A stretch of DNA of 64,000 nucleotides, from the NCBI GenBank assembly GCA_903847405.1, contig CAINDP010000115.1, forward strand, positions 46,429 through 110,428. Reading direction: 5' to 3'. This stretch comes from an uncultured Myxococcales bacterium (GTDB taxonomy: Bacteria > Myxococcota_A > UBA9042 > DTJE01). The position numbers and the translations under genes are program-made. The notes under the pieces are model-generated. The model was not told the DNA's origin. It saw only the letters and a list, made by a program, of their open reading frames with translations, and did no database searches. Numbering within the stretch: the stretch's first letter is position 1; every line of letters begins with the position of its first letter. Shown here one piece after another: positions 45,831 through 55,151 of this stretch.

Positions 45831-47351
45831 ATGGGACGCGCGCGACATGGATGGTGGACGCGATCGGTCGCCGGGCTGGCCCTTGCGGTCGTGGCGCTGG
45901 GCGTCGCCGCCTGCGACGTGAACCGGGAGCGCGACTGGGCATCCGAACCGGGGGGCCTGTTCGTGGACGTCACGCGGGTGGACGGGCTGGGCCTGGGCAG
46001 CCCGACGGCGCTGCTGGACCTGCCGGACCCGTCGGTCGTGTCGAAGGGCCTGAAGCTCCTGGTGGACGTCCAGGCCCTGGCCGCCGACGGCTCGGGCGAT
46101 CTGTCGGGCGATCGGTGGGTTCGCCTGTCGGTGCGCCCCGGACGACTGTCCCTGGGCACCGCCGACGGCGTCGCCATCACGGACGTCCTTCTGACGGACG
46201 GGCGCAGGCAGGACATCGCCGTGACGCTGACCGGCGCCTTCGGCGAAACGCGCGTCTGGGCCGAGGATCTGGGCTACCTGCCCCGGATGACGCTGGGGAC
46301 CGTGTCCGCCTGCTCCGACGGCGTCGACAACGACGGCGACGGCCTGTTCGACATGGCCGACTCGGGCTGCGTGGACGGGAACGACGACAGCGAACTGTCG
46401 GGATCCGGCGCGGCCGGCGTCTCCCCGCCCTTGTACTTCCGCAACCCGTCGCTGGCCGAGGTCCAGGGCTACCAGGCCCTGACGCCCTTCGACGGCGAAA
46501 GCGTCACCGTGGACCAGGGGAACATGGTCGTCACCCGCGTGACCTCCGACGGGATGTACGTGACCGACGTCGGCGACACGTCGGGCCGCGGCTACAACCA
46601 CATGTTCATCTTCAACTTCAGCACGCCCACCAGCGTTCCGGTGTGCGAGGCCGACGAGGGCGAAAGCCTGTCGTGCTCGGGCGTGCAGCCCGTGGCGCTG
46701 CGCGTGTGCGACCGGTTGCGGAAGGTTTCCGGGATCATGAGCGAGTTCTACAAGTTCACCGAGATGAGCTTCCCGACCTGGGAATTGACGCTGTGGGACC
46801 CGGCGGTCGACGGTCCGTGCACGGTGCCCGAGCCCTACCCGCTGACGGCCGACGTCCTGCGGAACAACGGCTCGATTTCCATCGAGGGCCTGGAAGGCGC
46901 ACTGGTCCGCGTCACCGGCGTGCAACTGCCGGACCCCGCCAAGGACTTCAAGGACTGCGACCTCAACGACGACGGGGCCGTGGACTTCCGGGACTACGGC
47001 ACGAACGCCTGCAGCGCCGAGTGCCTGTGTCGCGAGGCCTGCGACGCCGACACGCTGTGCGTGGAACTGACCCAGTTCAACGAGTTCGCGCAGTGGCCCG
47101 TCAAGGTCGGGACCGCGGGCGCCGTCAAGCTGTGGGTGTCCACCAACGCCAGCGTCGCGTCGTTCAATCCCTTCGATGCGTCCGTTCCCCGCACGATGCC
47201 GGCGATCACCGGCGTCCTGCGCAACCTGTCGTTCCTCAGGCCGACGGCCTGGATCCTGGAGCCGAGGTGCATCGACGACCTGGTCACCGACGGCGCGCCG
47301 TTGCCTTCCACCGAGGCCTGCGTCCGTCCCCGTGCGGGGAAGGAGGACTGA
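45831..47351 (+). CDS. Lipoprotein with MopE-like motif, middle gene of the barrel operon
   Basis: A lipoprotein of about 506 residues (VALGVAAC near 26). A beta-rich N-terminal region is followed by CSDGVDNDGDGLFDMAD, a MopE-like motif (near 155). A second beta-rich, Cys-containing domain with an EF-like loop (CDLNDDGAVDFRDYG near 375) follows. The overall scheme suggests a calcium-bound surface protein. ATG at 45831 gives GAGG six bases upstream; ATG at 45825 is the other choice. The stop overlaps the next ATG by one base (TGATG), so it is coupled to the outer-membrane protein. No named family. Confidence 0.8.
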   Translation: MGRARHGWWTRSVAGLALAVVALGVAACDVNRERDWASEPGGLFVDVTRVDGLGLGSPTALLDLPDPSVVSKGLKLLVDVQALAADGSGDLSGDRWVRLSVRPGRLSLGTADGVAITDVLLTDGRRQDIAVTLTGAFGETRVWAEDLGYLPRMTLGTVSACSDGVDNDGDGLFDMADSGCVDGNDDSELSGSGAAGVSPPLYFRNPSLAEVQGYQALTPFDGESVTVDQGNMVVTRVTSDGMYVTDVGDTSGRGYNHMFIFNFSTPTSVPVCEADEGESLSCSGVQPVALRVCDRLRKVSGIMSEFYKFTEMSFPTWELTLWDPAVDGPCTVPEPYPLTADVLRNNGSISIEGLEGALVRVTGVQLPDPAKDFKDCDLNDDGAVDFRDYGTNACSAECLCREACDADTLCVELTQFNEFAQWPVKVGTAGAVKLWVSTNASVASFNPFDASVPRTMPAITGVLRNLSFLRPTAWILEPRCIDDLVTDGAPLPSTEACVRPRAGKED

Positions 47352-48934
47352 TGAACCGGAATAGCGTGGTGCTGGGACGGATGCTCCGGATCGCCGTGGC
47401 GATCGCGGGCCTCGTGGTCGTCGGGGGTGCCTCGTCGTCGGCGATCGCCGGGGACTTCATGGACACCCGCCTGACGTGGACCTTCGGCGACGACGACTTC
47501 ATGAAGGATGCCGGCGAGAAGATCCCCGACAGTCCGGGGCCGGGGATCGGCGACCGCAAGGGCTACGAACTGTTCATGGACAACCTGAACACCAAGACGA
47601 AGGGGCGCGAGAACCTGACCCACATCGCGCTGTACAAGAAGATGCCCGGCTTCCTGAAGGGACTGACCACCGAGGCGGGCCTGGTCGTCAAGGTGGACCT
47701 GGGCGCGCTGATGGGCGCGCAGAACCCCAAGGTCACGGACGTCCTGGGCGACGATGGCACCTTCCTGCGCGCCGCGTGGTCCTGGAGCGACAGCAAGCCC
47801 GACAGCAACTACGTCGGCGTGACGTTCTTCCCCTTCGACACCGAGCGCTTCCGCCTGGGCTACCTGTGGGACATCAGTTGGGGCGGCGGCAACATCTTTT
47901 CCACGCGCCGCGTCGGTCCCGCACCGGGCGCCAAGGTCGATTTCCGCGTGGACGCGTCCGATCACGTGGCCCTGTCGGGCTTCGTCGGGCTGAAGACCAC
48001 GCGCGTCAGCGAGGTCGTGCAGTTGGGTTCGGCGGACGCCGAGGAAATCACGGTCCAGGAAACGAACTACGGCGTCCTGGCGGGCATGGGGATCGACTTC
48101 TGGCAGTGGGTGCGCCTGGACCTGGGCTTCGGGTACTTCCAGCAGGGCACGTTCAGTCGCACCAAGGAACTGGTCGGCGACAAGGTGTCCACGCTGGGTG
48201 GCTCCGGGCGCCTGACGATCCGCCAGGGCCTGCCGATCCAGTCGTCCGTGGACTACATGCTGTACCGCAACGACCCCGACGTGAACGTCGTGGACTGGTG
48301 GCGGGAGAAGTACGAATCGCGCAAGTTCAGTTGGAGCGTGTCCGGCGAATTCAACTACCTGGTGCAGCGCCTGGAAAACATCGAGCAGTACGGCTCGACC
48401 AAGCTGCAGCCCGCCTGGGCCGGCGCCGTGCAGGCGAAGTTCAAGTACGACCACGGCCGGTTGCAGGTCGTCGGCCTGATGCGGAACCTGGAGTACGTCC
48501 TGCAGAACGTCCCCAGCCTGACGCCGTTCGTCGCGCTGCCCTCGACCGGGACCAAGACCACGCCCGAATACTTCGTCGCGGGGACGCTGGACTGGTACTT
48601 CCCGAACGTCCACCTGCTGCCGTTCGTGACGGCCGGCGTCCAGTTCCCGGCCACGTTCCAGACCACGGACCCCAAGACCGTCCAGGTCGTCCGGGACTCC
48701 ATCCGTCGCGATCGCCTGCCGCAGGGCTTCGACGCGGTGCCGATCTACCAGTTGCGCGTGGGCGTCCAGTGGGACCTGTCCGAAATCTTCGCGATCCTCG
48801 CGAACTTCCAGTACGTCCGGGACGAAAACCTCACCCGCCTGGTCATCGACACCAGCGGCGAGCGCCAGACCCTGCGGGAGTTCGAGGACCCGAATGCGTA
48901 CGGCTTCACGCTGATGGCCCGCGCCCGGTTCTGA
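47351..48934 (+). CDS. Outer-membrane beta-barrel protein
   Basis: A 527-residue protein with a long signal peptide (about residues 1-35, cleavage near AIAG). The mature part has many short amphipathic strands with aromatic girdles, and ends LMARARF with a terminal Phe, typical of outer-membrane insertion. About 16-18 strands may be present. It is a porin or a secretion partner of the lipoproteins encoded just upstream. AGGAGG lies five bases before the shared ATG. It is the last gene of the operon; the stop is followed by a 117-base gap to trpB. The specific family is not recognised. Confidence 0.8.
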   Translation: MNRNSVVLGRMLRIAVAIAGLVVVGGASSSAIAGDFMDTRLTWTFGDDDFMKDAGEKIPDSPGPGIGDRKGYELFMDNLNTKTKGRENLTHIALYKKMPGFLKGLTTEAGLVVKVDLGALMGAQNPKVTDVLGDDGTFLRAAWSWSDSKPDSNYVGVTFFPFDTERFRLGYLWDISWGGGNIFSTRRVGPAPGAKVDFRVDASDHVALSGFVGLKTTRVSEVVQLGSADAEEITVQETNYGVLAGMGIDFWQWVRLDLGFGYFQQGTFSRTKELVGDKVSTLGGSGRLTIRQGLPIQSSVDYMLYRNDPDVNVVDWWREKYESRKFSWSVSGEFNYLVQRLENIEQYGSTKLQPAWAGAVQAKFKYDHGRLQVVGLMRNLEYVLQNVPSLTPFVALPSTGTKTTPEYFVAGTLDWYFPNVHLLPFVTAGVQFPATFQTTDPKTVQVVRDSIRRDRLPQGFDAVPIYQLRVGVQWDLSEIFAILANFQYVRDENLTRLVIDTSGERQTLREFEDPNAYGFTLMARARF

Positions 48935-48998
48935 TCGGGCCCGATCGGCTCCGAACGGCTGCGGACCGCGGCCCGCCTGCATCCGCCACCCCTCGTGT

Positions 48999-49027
48999 TT
49001 GACACGCATCCATCGAACCCGCATGTT
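48999..49027 (+). promoter_or_regulatory. Candidate promoter for trpB
   Basis: TTGACA (48999-49004) is followed after 17 bases by CATGTT (weak -10). It lies 25 bases before the GTG start at 49052. Confidence 0.4.
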
Positions 49028-49051
49028 GACGCGTCACCCGAGGAGGGCTCT

Positions 49052-50419
49052 GTGAAGAAGTTCGTCCTGAACGAGTCCCGCCTGCCCCGTGCCTGGTACA
49101 ACGTCGCCGCCGACCTGCCCGGCGGCCTTGCGCCGGTCCTGCATCCCGGCACGCTGCAGCCGATCGGGCCGTCGGACCTGGCCCCGTTGTTCCCCATGGC
49201 GATCATCGAGCAGGAGGTCAGCACCGAGCGCTTCGTGACGATCCCGGACGAGGTGCGGGACGCGCTGCGCCTGTTCCGCCCGACGCCCCTGGTGCGCGCC
49301 GAGCGGCTGGAGCGCTACCTGGACACCCCGGCGCACATCTACTTCAAGAACGAAAGCGTGTCGCCCGCGGGCAGCCACAAGACCAACACGGCCATCCCCC
49401 AGGCCTGGTACAACCGCCGGGAAGGCATCCGGAAACTGGTGACCGAAACCGGGGCCGGGCAGTGGGGCAGCGCCCTGTCGTTCGCGGGACAGTTGTTCGG
49501 CCTGGAGGTCGAAATCTACATGGTCGCGGTCAGCTACCTGCAGAAGCCCTACCGGCGGTCGTTGATGAGGGCGTGGGGCGGCGAGGTGCATTCCAGCCCT
49601 TCGAACCGCACCGCGTCGGGCCGCGCCGTGCGGGCCGAACATCCCGACAGCCCGGGCAGCCTGGGGATCGCGATCAGCGAGGCCGTGGAGCGCGCGGCGT
49701 CCGATCCCCTGGCGCACTACGCCCTGGGCAGCGTGCTGAACCACGTGTGCCTGCACCAGACGGTCATCGGGATCGAGGCGCGGGAACAGATGGCCGAGGC
49801 GGGCGAGTACCCGGACGTGGTCATCGGCTGCGTCGGGGGCGGATCGAACTTCGCGGGCCTGGCGTTCCCGTTCGTGCCCGACAAGCTGGAGGGAAGGCCC
49901 GTGCGCCTGATGGCCGTGGAGCCGGCGTCCTGCCCGACCCTGACCAAGGGGGTGTATGCCTACGACTACGGCGACATCGCGCGCCTGACGCCCGTGGTGA
50001 AGATGTTCACGCTGGGCCACGACTTCGTGCCGCCGGCCATCCACGCGGGCGGGCTGCGGTACCACGGGGACTCGCCCCTGGTCAGCCGCCTGGTCCACGA
50101 CGGGATCGCCGAGGCTCGGGCAATCCCGCAGAACGCCTGTTTCGAGGCGGCCGTCACGTTCGCCCGGACCGAAGGCATCCTGCCGGCGCCCGAATCCTCG
50201 CACGCGATCCGTGCGGCGATCGACGAGGCGCTGGAGGCCAAGGCGGAAGGCAAGCCGCGGGTGATCCTGTTCAACCTGTCCGGCCACGGCCACTTCGACC
50301 TTTCCGCCTACGACGACTACCTGGACGGCAAGCTGCAGGACGCCGAGTACCCGGCGGAGGCGGTGGCCGCCGCAACCCTGCGCCTGCCCCGGGTCGACGG
50401 GGGCGTTCCCCCGGCCTGA
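49052..50419 (+). CDS. trpB: Tryptophan synthase beta chain, TrpB2 type
   Basis: A cytosolic PLP enzyme of 455 residues that joins indole and serine to make tryptophan. Size, the long N-terminal arm ([14 protein letters not shown]) and RPTPLVRA place it in the TrpB2 subfamily (common in archaea and some bacteria), not TrpB1. The PLP lysine is in [10 protein letters not shown] (near 111), and the phosphate loop is [12 protein letters not shown]. Serine-site residues appear in [10 protein letters not shown]. The GTG start follows GAGGAGGGCTCT and gives the family N-terminus. There is no trpA or other trp gene nearby, so it may salvage indole or act as a serine deaminase. A REP-like element follows the stop by three bases. 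Confidence 0.94.
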   Translation: MKKFVLNESRLPRAWYNVAADLPGGLAPVLHPGTLQPIGPSDLAPLFPMAIIEQEVSTERFVTIPDEVRDALRLFRPTPLVRAERLERYLDTPAHIYFKNESVSPAGSHKTNTAIPQAWYNRREGIRKLVTETGAGQWGSALSFAGQLFGLEVEIYMVAVSYLQKPYRRSLMRAWGGEVHSSPSNRTASGRAVRAEHPDSPGSLGIAISEAVERAASDPLAHYALGSVLNHVCLHQTVIGIEAREQMAEAGEYPDVVIGCVGGGSNFAGLAFPFVPDKLEGRPVRLMAVEPASCPTLTKGVYAYDYGDIARLTPVVKMFTLGHDFVPPAIHAGGLRYHGDSPLVSRLVHDGIAEARAIPQNACFEAAVTFARTEGILPAPESSHAIRAAIDEALEAKAEGKPRVILFNLSGHGHFDLSAYDDYLDGKLQDAEYPAEAVAAATLRLPRVDGGVPPA

Positions 50420-50422
50420 CCT

Positions 50423-50446
50423 GAAATGGGGACAGACACCATTTTC
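50423..50446. repeat. REP-like short palindrome, copy B
   Basis: GAAATGGGGACAGACACC and the following ATTTTC match copy A and the hairpin pair at 50559. It begins three bases after the trpB stop codon. Confidence 0.85.
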
Positions 50447-50558
50447 GCCGCCATCGTCCGCTCGTCCGCGCCACCTGCGCCCCAGCGGGCACGGGTACGG
50501 GTGCGGGTACCGGCCCTTCGGGCCTGGGCACGGGGGAAAACGGGACTGGGAAAATGGG

Positions 50559-50612
50559 GGAAAATGGGGACAGACACCATTTTCAGGAAAATGGTGTCTG
50601 TCCCCATTTTCC
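50559..50612. repeat. REP-like hairpin, copies C and D in inverted order
   Basis: Two 26-base arms (50559-50584 and 50587-50612) are perfect inverted copies with a 2-base loop (AG). Each contains the GGGGACAGACACC unit. It lies 46 bases before the S9 peptidase start. The arrangement resembles a BIME-type REP pair. Between copies B and C is a small GC hairpin (GGCCC-TTC-GGGCC, 50512-50524). Confidence 0.9.
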
Positions 50613-50658
50613 GCCCCGTTTTCCCTGGTGTAGACTGCAGGCCGCCCCAGGCGGAGCC

Positions 50659-52764
50659 ATGCCCGTGCGGACCCTTCGAATCCTCCCCGTCCTCGCAACG
50701 ATGGTCCTGGTCCTGCCGGCCATCGCGACCGGCAAGGCGAAGCCCCCCGTGACGCCCCAGGCGGCGCCGGCGCCCGTGGTCCAGCACGACCCGTCCATCG
50801 ACGACGTCATGCGGATGCGCGTGATCGTCGGCGTGGAGGTCGCGCCGACCGGCCGGGACGCGGTGCTGCAGATCCAGGAGTACGCCGGCGGGCCGAAGTG
50901 GCAGAAGGACCTGTGGCGCGTGGTGCCGGGTCAGGAGCCGAAGCGCCTGACGTCGGGCGGCCGGACCGGCGGGTCCTACACCTATTCGCCCGACGGCTCC
51001 CGCATCGCCTTCCTGGGCGAGCGCGGCGCCAAGCAGGGCATCCAGGTGCTGCCGCTGGACGGCGGCGAGGCCCGCACGGTGCTGGAAACGCCCTTCCCGG
51101 TGGAAAACCTGCGCTGGGTCGGCAATCGGTTCTACTTCACGGCCGCCGTGCTGCCCGCCTGTGCCGAGGACTTCGCGTGCACCGCGCGTACCCTCGAGGA
51201 CCGGGCGAAGGGACCCTCGGCGCTGGTCTACACCGAACTGTACCACCGGCCCTGGAACACCTGGGCCGACGGCACGCACAACGCCCTGTTCATGGTTCCC
51301 GAGGATGGCGGCAAGGTCACGGAAGTCGCGGGCGGCACGTTCGACGCGCCCCCGATCCCCTTCGGGGGCCGCGAGGACTACGACGTCGCCACGGACGGGG
51401 CCGTCGTGTACACGGCCAAGAAGGTTCCCGACCCCTGGAAGTCCACCAACAGCGACCTGTTCCTGGTGGAGGGCGGCAAGGAGCTGCGGATCACCGACAA
51501 TCCGGCCGCCGACCGCGCCCCGCGCTTTTCGGCCGACGGGCGCTTCGTGGCGTACCTGGCCCAGGCGATCCCCGGGTTCGAATCGGACCAGTGGCGGCTG
51601 AAGGTGTACGACCGGAAACTGGGCGAAACGTTCACCCTGGCCGAAGGCATCGACAACTGGATCGCCGAGTTCGCCTGGGCGCCGGACGGCAGGACCATCG
51701 TGTTTTCCGTCGAGGAGCAGGGCCACCAACCGCTGTACGTCGTCGAGGCGCGAAAGGGCGCCCCCGCCCGGCGTATCACCGGCCGCACCGTCGATCGGCA
51801 CCTGGCCGTGGCCCCCGGCGACGGGCGGTACGCCTGGGTGACCCGCGAATCCCTGCTGCAGCCGCCGGACCTGGTCCGCGTGGATCTGGGGGCGAAACCC
51901 GGTCCCGACCAGCGCCTGACGAACCTGAACGGCCCGGCCCTGGCCGCGATCCGCCTGCCGCGCGTCGAGGAGATCTGGTGGGACGGGGCCGAGGTGTCGC
52001 CCGGCAAGCGCGCCCGCGTCCACGGCTTCCTGGCGATCCCGGCCGGCACGCCGCCCGCCGGCAAGTGGCCCCTGGTCATCGTGGTCCACGGAGGTCCCCA
52101 GGGCGCCTGGATGAACGGGTTCCACCCGCGCTGGAACCCGCTGGGGTTCGTGGGCCGGGGCGTCGCCGTCGCGATGCCGAACCCCACGGGCAGCGTCGGC
52201 TATGGGCAGGCGTTCACCAACGCGGTCAGCAAGGACTGGGGCGGCCGGCCCTACGAGGACCTGATGTTCCTGCTGGACGACCTGTCGAAGCGGCCCGACA
52301 TCGACGGCGGGAACGCCTGCGCGATCGGCGGCTCGTATGGCGGCTACATGGCGAACTGGATGGAGGCCAGGACCGACCGGTTCAAGTGCCTGATCAGCCA
52401 CGCGGGCCCGTCGTTCCTGGAGGTCAAGTACGGGACCACGGACGAGCAGTGGTTCCCCGAGTGGGACGTGGGCGGAACGCCCTGGGACAACCCCGACAAC
52501 TACCGGAAGTTCAGCCCGTCGTCCTACGTGCGGGACTTCAAGACGCCCATGATGGTCATCCAGGGCGCGAACGACTTCCGCGTGCCGCTGGAGCAGGCGC
52601 TGTTCATGTTCACGGCGCTGAGGACCCGGGGCATCGAGGCGAAACTGGTCGTGTTCCCGGACGAGGATCACTTCGTGGCGAAGCCGTTGAACCGGAAGTT
52701 CTGGTACGACACCGTGAACGACTGGCTGTCGGGGCACCTGCAGACGCCGGCCGCTCCGAAGTAG
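50659..52764 (+). CDS. Exported S9C-type prolyl oligopeptidase family peptidase
   Basis: A 701-residue serine peptidase with a signal peptide (about 1-21). The N-terminal beta-propeller (about 45-430) has Tyr/Trp-rich blades (YTYSPDGSRIAFLGERG and FAWAPDGRTIVFS). The C-terminal alpha/beta-hydrolase carries the triad: Ser in GGSYGGYMANW, Asp in GANDFRVPLEQ and His in DEDHFVAKP. It probably cleaves short peptides or acyl-peptides in the periplasm. The ATG at 50659 begins the signal and is preceded by GCGGAGCC. It converges on the GH43-like gene with only four bases between stops. Confidence 0.94.
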   Translation: MPVRTLRILPVLATMVLVLPAIATGKAKPPVTPQAAPAPVVQHDPSIDDVMRMRVIVGVEVAPTGRDAVLQIQEYAGGPKWQKDLWRVVPGQEPKRLTSGGRTGGSYTYSPDGSRIAFLGERGAKQGIQVLPLDGGEARTVLETPFPVENLRWVGNRFYFTAAVLPACAEDFACTARTLEDRAKGPSALVYTELYHRPWNTWADGTHNALFMVPEDGGKVTEVAGGTFDAPPIPFGGREDYDVATDGAVVYTAKKVPDPWKSTNSDLFLVEGGKELRITDNPAADRAPRFSADGRFVAYLAQAIPGFESDQWRLKVYDRKLGETFTLAEGIDNWIAEFAWAPDGRTIVFSVEEQGHQPLYVVEARKGAPARRITGRTVDRHLAVAPGDGRYAWVTRESLLQPPDLVRVDLGAKPGPDQRLTNLNGPALAAIRLPRVEEIWWDGAEVSPGKRARVHGFLAIPAGTPPAGKWPLVIVVHGGPQGAWMNGFHPRWNPLGFVGRGVAVAMPNPTGSVGYGQAFTNAVSKDWGGRPYEDLMFLLDDLSKRPDIDGGNACAIGGSYGGYMANWMEARTDRFKCLISHAGPSFLEVKYGTTDEQWFPEWDVGGTPWDNPDNYRKFSPSSYVRDFKTPMMVIQGANDFRVPLEQALFMFTALRTRGIEAKLVVFPDEDHFVAKPLNRKFWYDTVNDWLSGHLQTPAAPK

Positions 52765-52768
52765 CCGC

Positions 52769-53686
52769 TCAGCCCTCCGCGGCCCCCGGCGTGCACGTGG
52801 CCAGCCCGATCCGCTCCACCCCGAACCGCCATCCGCTGCGGGCGTTGTAGTACATCCACCAGGTGCCGTCGACGCAGCGGGCGTCCAGGGCGTACACCAG
52901 CGCGCGCTTCCAGCCCGTGCCTTCCGGGGCGACCAGGGGCCTGTCCGCCGCTTCCCGCCACGCGATGCCGTCGTCGGACAGCAGCAGGCGGATGTCCGAC
53001 CGGGACCGGCCCTCGGCGTCGATGAAGATGCCGTTGTTGAACCCCAGGAAGCCTGTCCCGTCACGCACCACCTTGATCGCGCCGGCCCCGTGGTTCCGGT
53101 GGGGCACGTCGGGCGACGGCGACAGGATCGGGTGCGGGTGCTTGCGCCAGGGACCCTCGGGGCGATCGGCGAACGCGACGCCGATGTGGCGGGGCTCCGG
53201 GAAACCGCAGTCCTTCAGCCAGGAAAGGCCCGCGCTGTAGTACAGGCGCCAGCCGTCGTCGCATTTGACGACGGACGGATTCCCGTTGGTCCGGGCCGTG
53301 GTGCCCTCCCACTCCAGCGAGGGTTCCAGGATCACGATCGGCCGCGACCAATGCACCAGATCACCCGATCTTGCCATGGCGATGACGCTTTTCTTCAGCG
53401 ACACGATGCGCTCGAAGAACAGCAGGTAACCGTCGCCCTCCTTCACCACGAAGGGCCGCATCCCCCAGAACACGCGTCCCACACGGCGCCACGCCACCCC
53501 GTCATCGCTGCGGAAGTGGTGGATTCCCAACAGGATTCCGTGGGCGAACAGGTGCCACTTGCCGTCGGGCGACTGGTCCGGCGGCAGGAAGGTGGGGTCC
53601 GCGATCAGGAATTCGGGGAAGGGCGGGGTGATCAACGGGTTCGAAACATGATCGACAAAGGTCAAAGGAAGGTGTTGTTGCTTCAT
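52769..53686 (-). CDS. GH43/GH68-like five-bladed beta-propeller protein
   Basis: A 305-residue protein without a signal peptide, probably cytosolic. It looks like a five-bladed propeller of the glycoside hydrolase 43/62/32/68 clan: ADPTFLPPD near 30 (first acid), MRPFVVKEGDGYLLFFER, an S-G-D-LVHW blade, and repeated DDGW/WYYS or WMYYNA blades. DPEWR-type catalytic acids are not clear, so it may instead be a GH130-type phosphorylase or an inactive relative. No ribosome site is seen before the ATG. A TATAAT lies nine bases before it on this strand, so the transcript may be nearly leaderless. Confidence 0.75.
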   Translation of the reverse strand: MKQQHLPLTFVDHVSNPLITPPFPEFLIADPTFLPPDQSPDGKWHLFAHGILLGIHHFRSDDGVAWRRVGRVFWGMRPFVVKEGDGYLLFFERIVSLKKSVIAMARSGDLVHWSRPIVILEPSLEWEGTTARTNGNPSVVKCDDGWRLYYSAGLSWLKDCGFPEPRHIGVAFADRPEGPWRKHPHPILSPSPDVPHRNHGAGAIKVVRDGTGFLGFNNGIFIDAEGRSRSDIRLLLSDDGIAWREAADRPLVAPEGTGWKRALVYALDARCVDGTWWMYYNARSGWRFGVERIGLATCTPGAAEG

Positions 53687-53704
53687 GGGGTCGCATTATA
53701 ATGC
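53675..53704. promoter_or_regulatory. Symmetric bidirectional promoter
   Basis: GCATTATAATGC (53693-53704) is a perfect palindrome that puts TATAAT on both strands. For the plus strand (FadL gene) TTGTTG (53675-53680) is a fair -35 with 16 bases. For the minus strand the -10 lies nine bases before the GH43-like start. It may drive both genes. Confidence 0.5.
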
Positions 53705-53762
53705 ACCGCGGCATGAGGCGTCACGGAAGGTGATGCCGACTCTTGTGGTCTCGGAGGCGACG

Positions 53763-55133
53763 ATGGCGGATCGGCGGGCGTGGCGGGGCGTGGCGGCGGG
53801 AATGGTGGCGATCGGCGTCCTGGCCTTGCTGCCGACGGCGGCAATCGCCGGGGGGTTTTCGAACCCCGACTTCGGCGTCCGTCGCGTGGGCATGTTCGCC
53901 GTGACGGCCCGTCCGGACGACGTCACCGCGATCTTCCACAATCCCGCGGGCCTGACGCTGCTGGAAGGCACCCAGTTCTACCACGCCCAGTCCTGGTTCG
54001 TGATGGACCTGGGCATGCGCCTGTACGACAGCAAGGGCCAGTTGAAGCCGAACTACGAGATCAAGCCCACCCTGAACGTCGGCGCGATCCCGTTCATCGG
54101 CTTCGCGTCGGATTGCGGCACGAAGAACTTCCGCCTGGGGTTCGGCATCTACGCGCCCAACGCCTTTGGCGCCGCGCTTCCCGAGGATGAGCCGACGCGC
54201 TACCACGCCACGCAGGCGCTGTTCCTTTCCAGCCGGGCCACCCTCGCCGTCGCCTACAAGTTCACCGAAAAACTGCGCATCGGCGCGGCCATCAGCCTGG
54301 TCAACGTCTACATGATGAAGAAGCAGTACATGGGCAAGAACATGCTGCCCGTCAACAGCAAGCCCAACGACCCGAAGTGGGACGGCCGCTTTCTGCCGGC
54401 CGAGCAGACCGGCGCGACCGACATGCTGATGGAACTGAACGGGATGGCCTGGACCTGGGCGGCGGACCTGGGCGTCCTGTTCCATCCGGTTCCCACCTTC
54501 CGCATCGGCCTGGCGTTTTCGGGCGGATCGCCCTTCGACCTCAAGGGCGACGTCAGCCTGACCGACAGCACCTGCAGGCCGGGCGACATGAACTGCAAAC
54601 TGTCCGACCACAAGGGCGTCAAGGAAACCACCACCCACACGACCGGCATGCTGATCCCCTTCGAACTGAAGGCGGGCTTCAACTGGGAATTCGTGAAGGA
54701 TTTCGAGGTCGGCGCGGACGTCTACTACTGGCACTACCAGGTCCTGCAGAACCAGCACTCCGCGCTGGCGAAGCCGTTGAAGGGCGTCATTTCCGAACTG
54801 GACGACCCCAAGAACTACGGCAAGTCCTGGGCCTGGAACATCGGCATGATGTACCGCGTGGTGCCGTCGCTGGAACTGATGATCGGCTTCCAGATGGACT
54901 TCACGCCGATTCCCGCCCAGACCTACACGCTGGAAAACCCGTCCACCGACCAGAAGGGCATCAGCATGGGCCTGCGCTGGCAGATCGACGACCGGTGGCG
55001 CGTGGGGGTCGCGTACGTGCGGAACTGGTTCAACTTCATCAACGTGCAGACCAGCATCAGCCAGCCGCCGACGAACGTGAAGGGCCACGGATCCAACAAC
55101 GAATTCGCCTTCGATTTCGGGTATCGTTTCTAG
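53763..55133 (+). CDS. FadL/OmpP1-family outer-membrane transporter
   Basis: A 456-residue outer-membrane protein of the FadL/TodX group, which takes up hydrophobic compounds such as long-chain fatty acids. The mature start GGFSNPDFGVRRVGMFAV and IFHNPAGLTLLEGTQFY are the family's N-terminal hatch region (NPAGL is conserved). About 14 barrel strands follow, and the last residue is Phe (FAFDFGYRF). The signal peptide is about 1-30. The ATG at 53763 has CGGAGGCGACG before it and starts the signal. It is followed 18 bases later by a HEAT-like gene. A broad hydrophobic substrate is inferred from the family only. Confidence 0.92.
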   Translation: MADRRAWRGVAAGMVAIGVLALLPTAAIAGGFSNPDFGVRRVGMFAVTARPDDVTAIFHNPAGLTLLEGTQFYHAQSWFVMDLGMRLYDSKGQLKPNYEIKPTLNVGAIPFIGFASDCGTKNFRLGFGIYAPNAFGAALPEDEPTRYHATQALFLSSRATLAVAYKFTEKLRIGAAISLVNVYMMKKQYMGKNMLPVNSKPNDPKWDGRFLPAEQTGATDMLMELNGMAWTWAADLGVLFHPVPTFRIGLAFSGGSPFDLKGDVSLTDSTCRPGDMNCKLSDHKGVKETTTHTTGMLIPFELKAGFNWEFVKDFEVGADVYYWHYQVLQNQHSALAKPLKGVISELDDPKNYGKSWAWNIGMMYRVVPSLELMIGFQMDFTPIPAQTYTLENPSTDQKGISMGLRWQIDDRWRVGVAYVRNWFNFINVQTSISQPPTNVKGHGSNNEFAFDFGYRF

Positions 55134-55151
55134 CCCCAGCAGGGCGGACCG

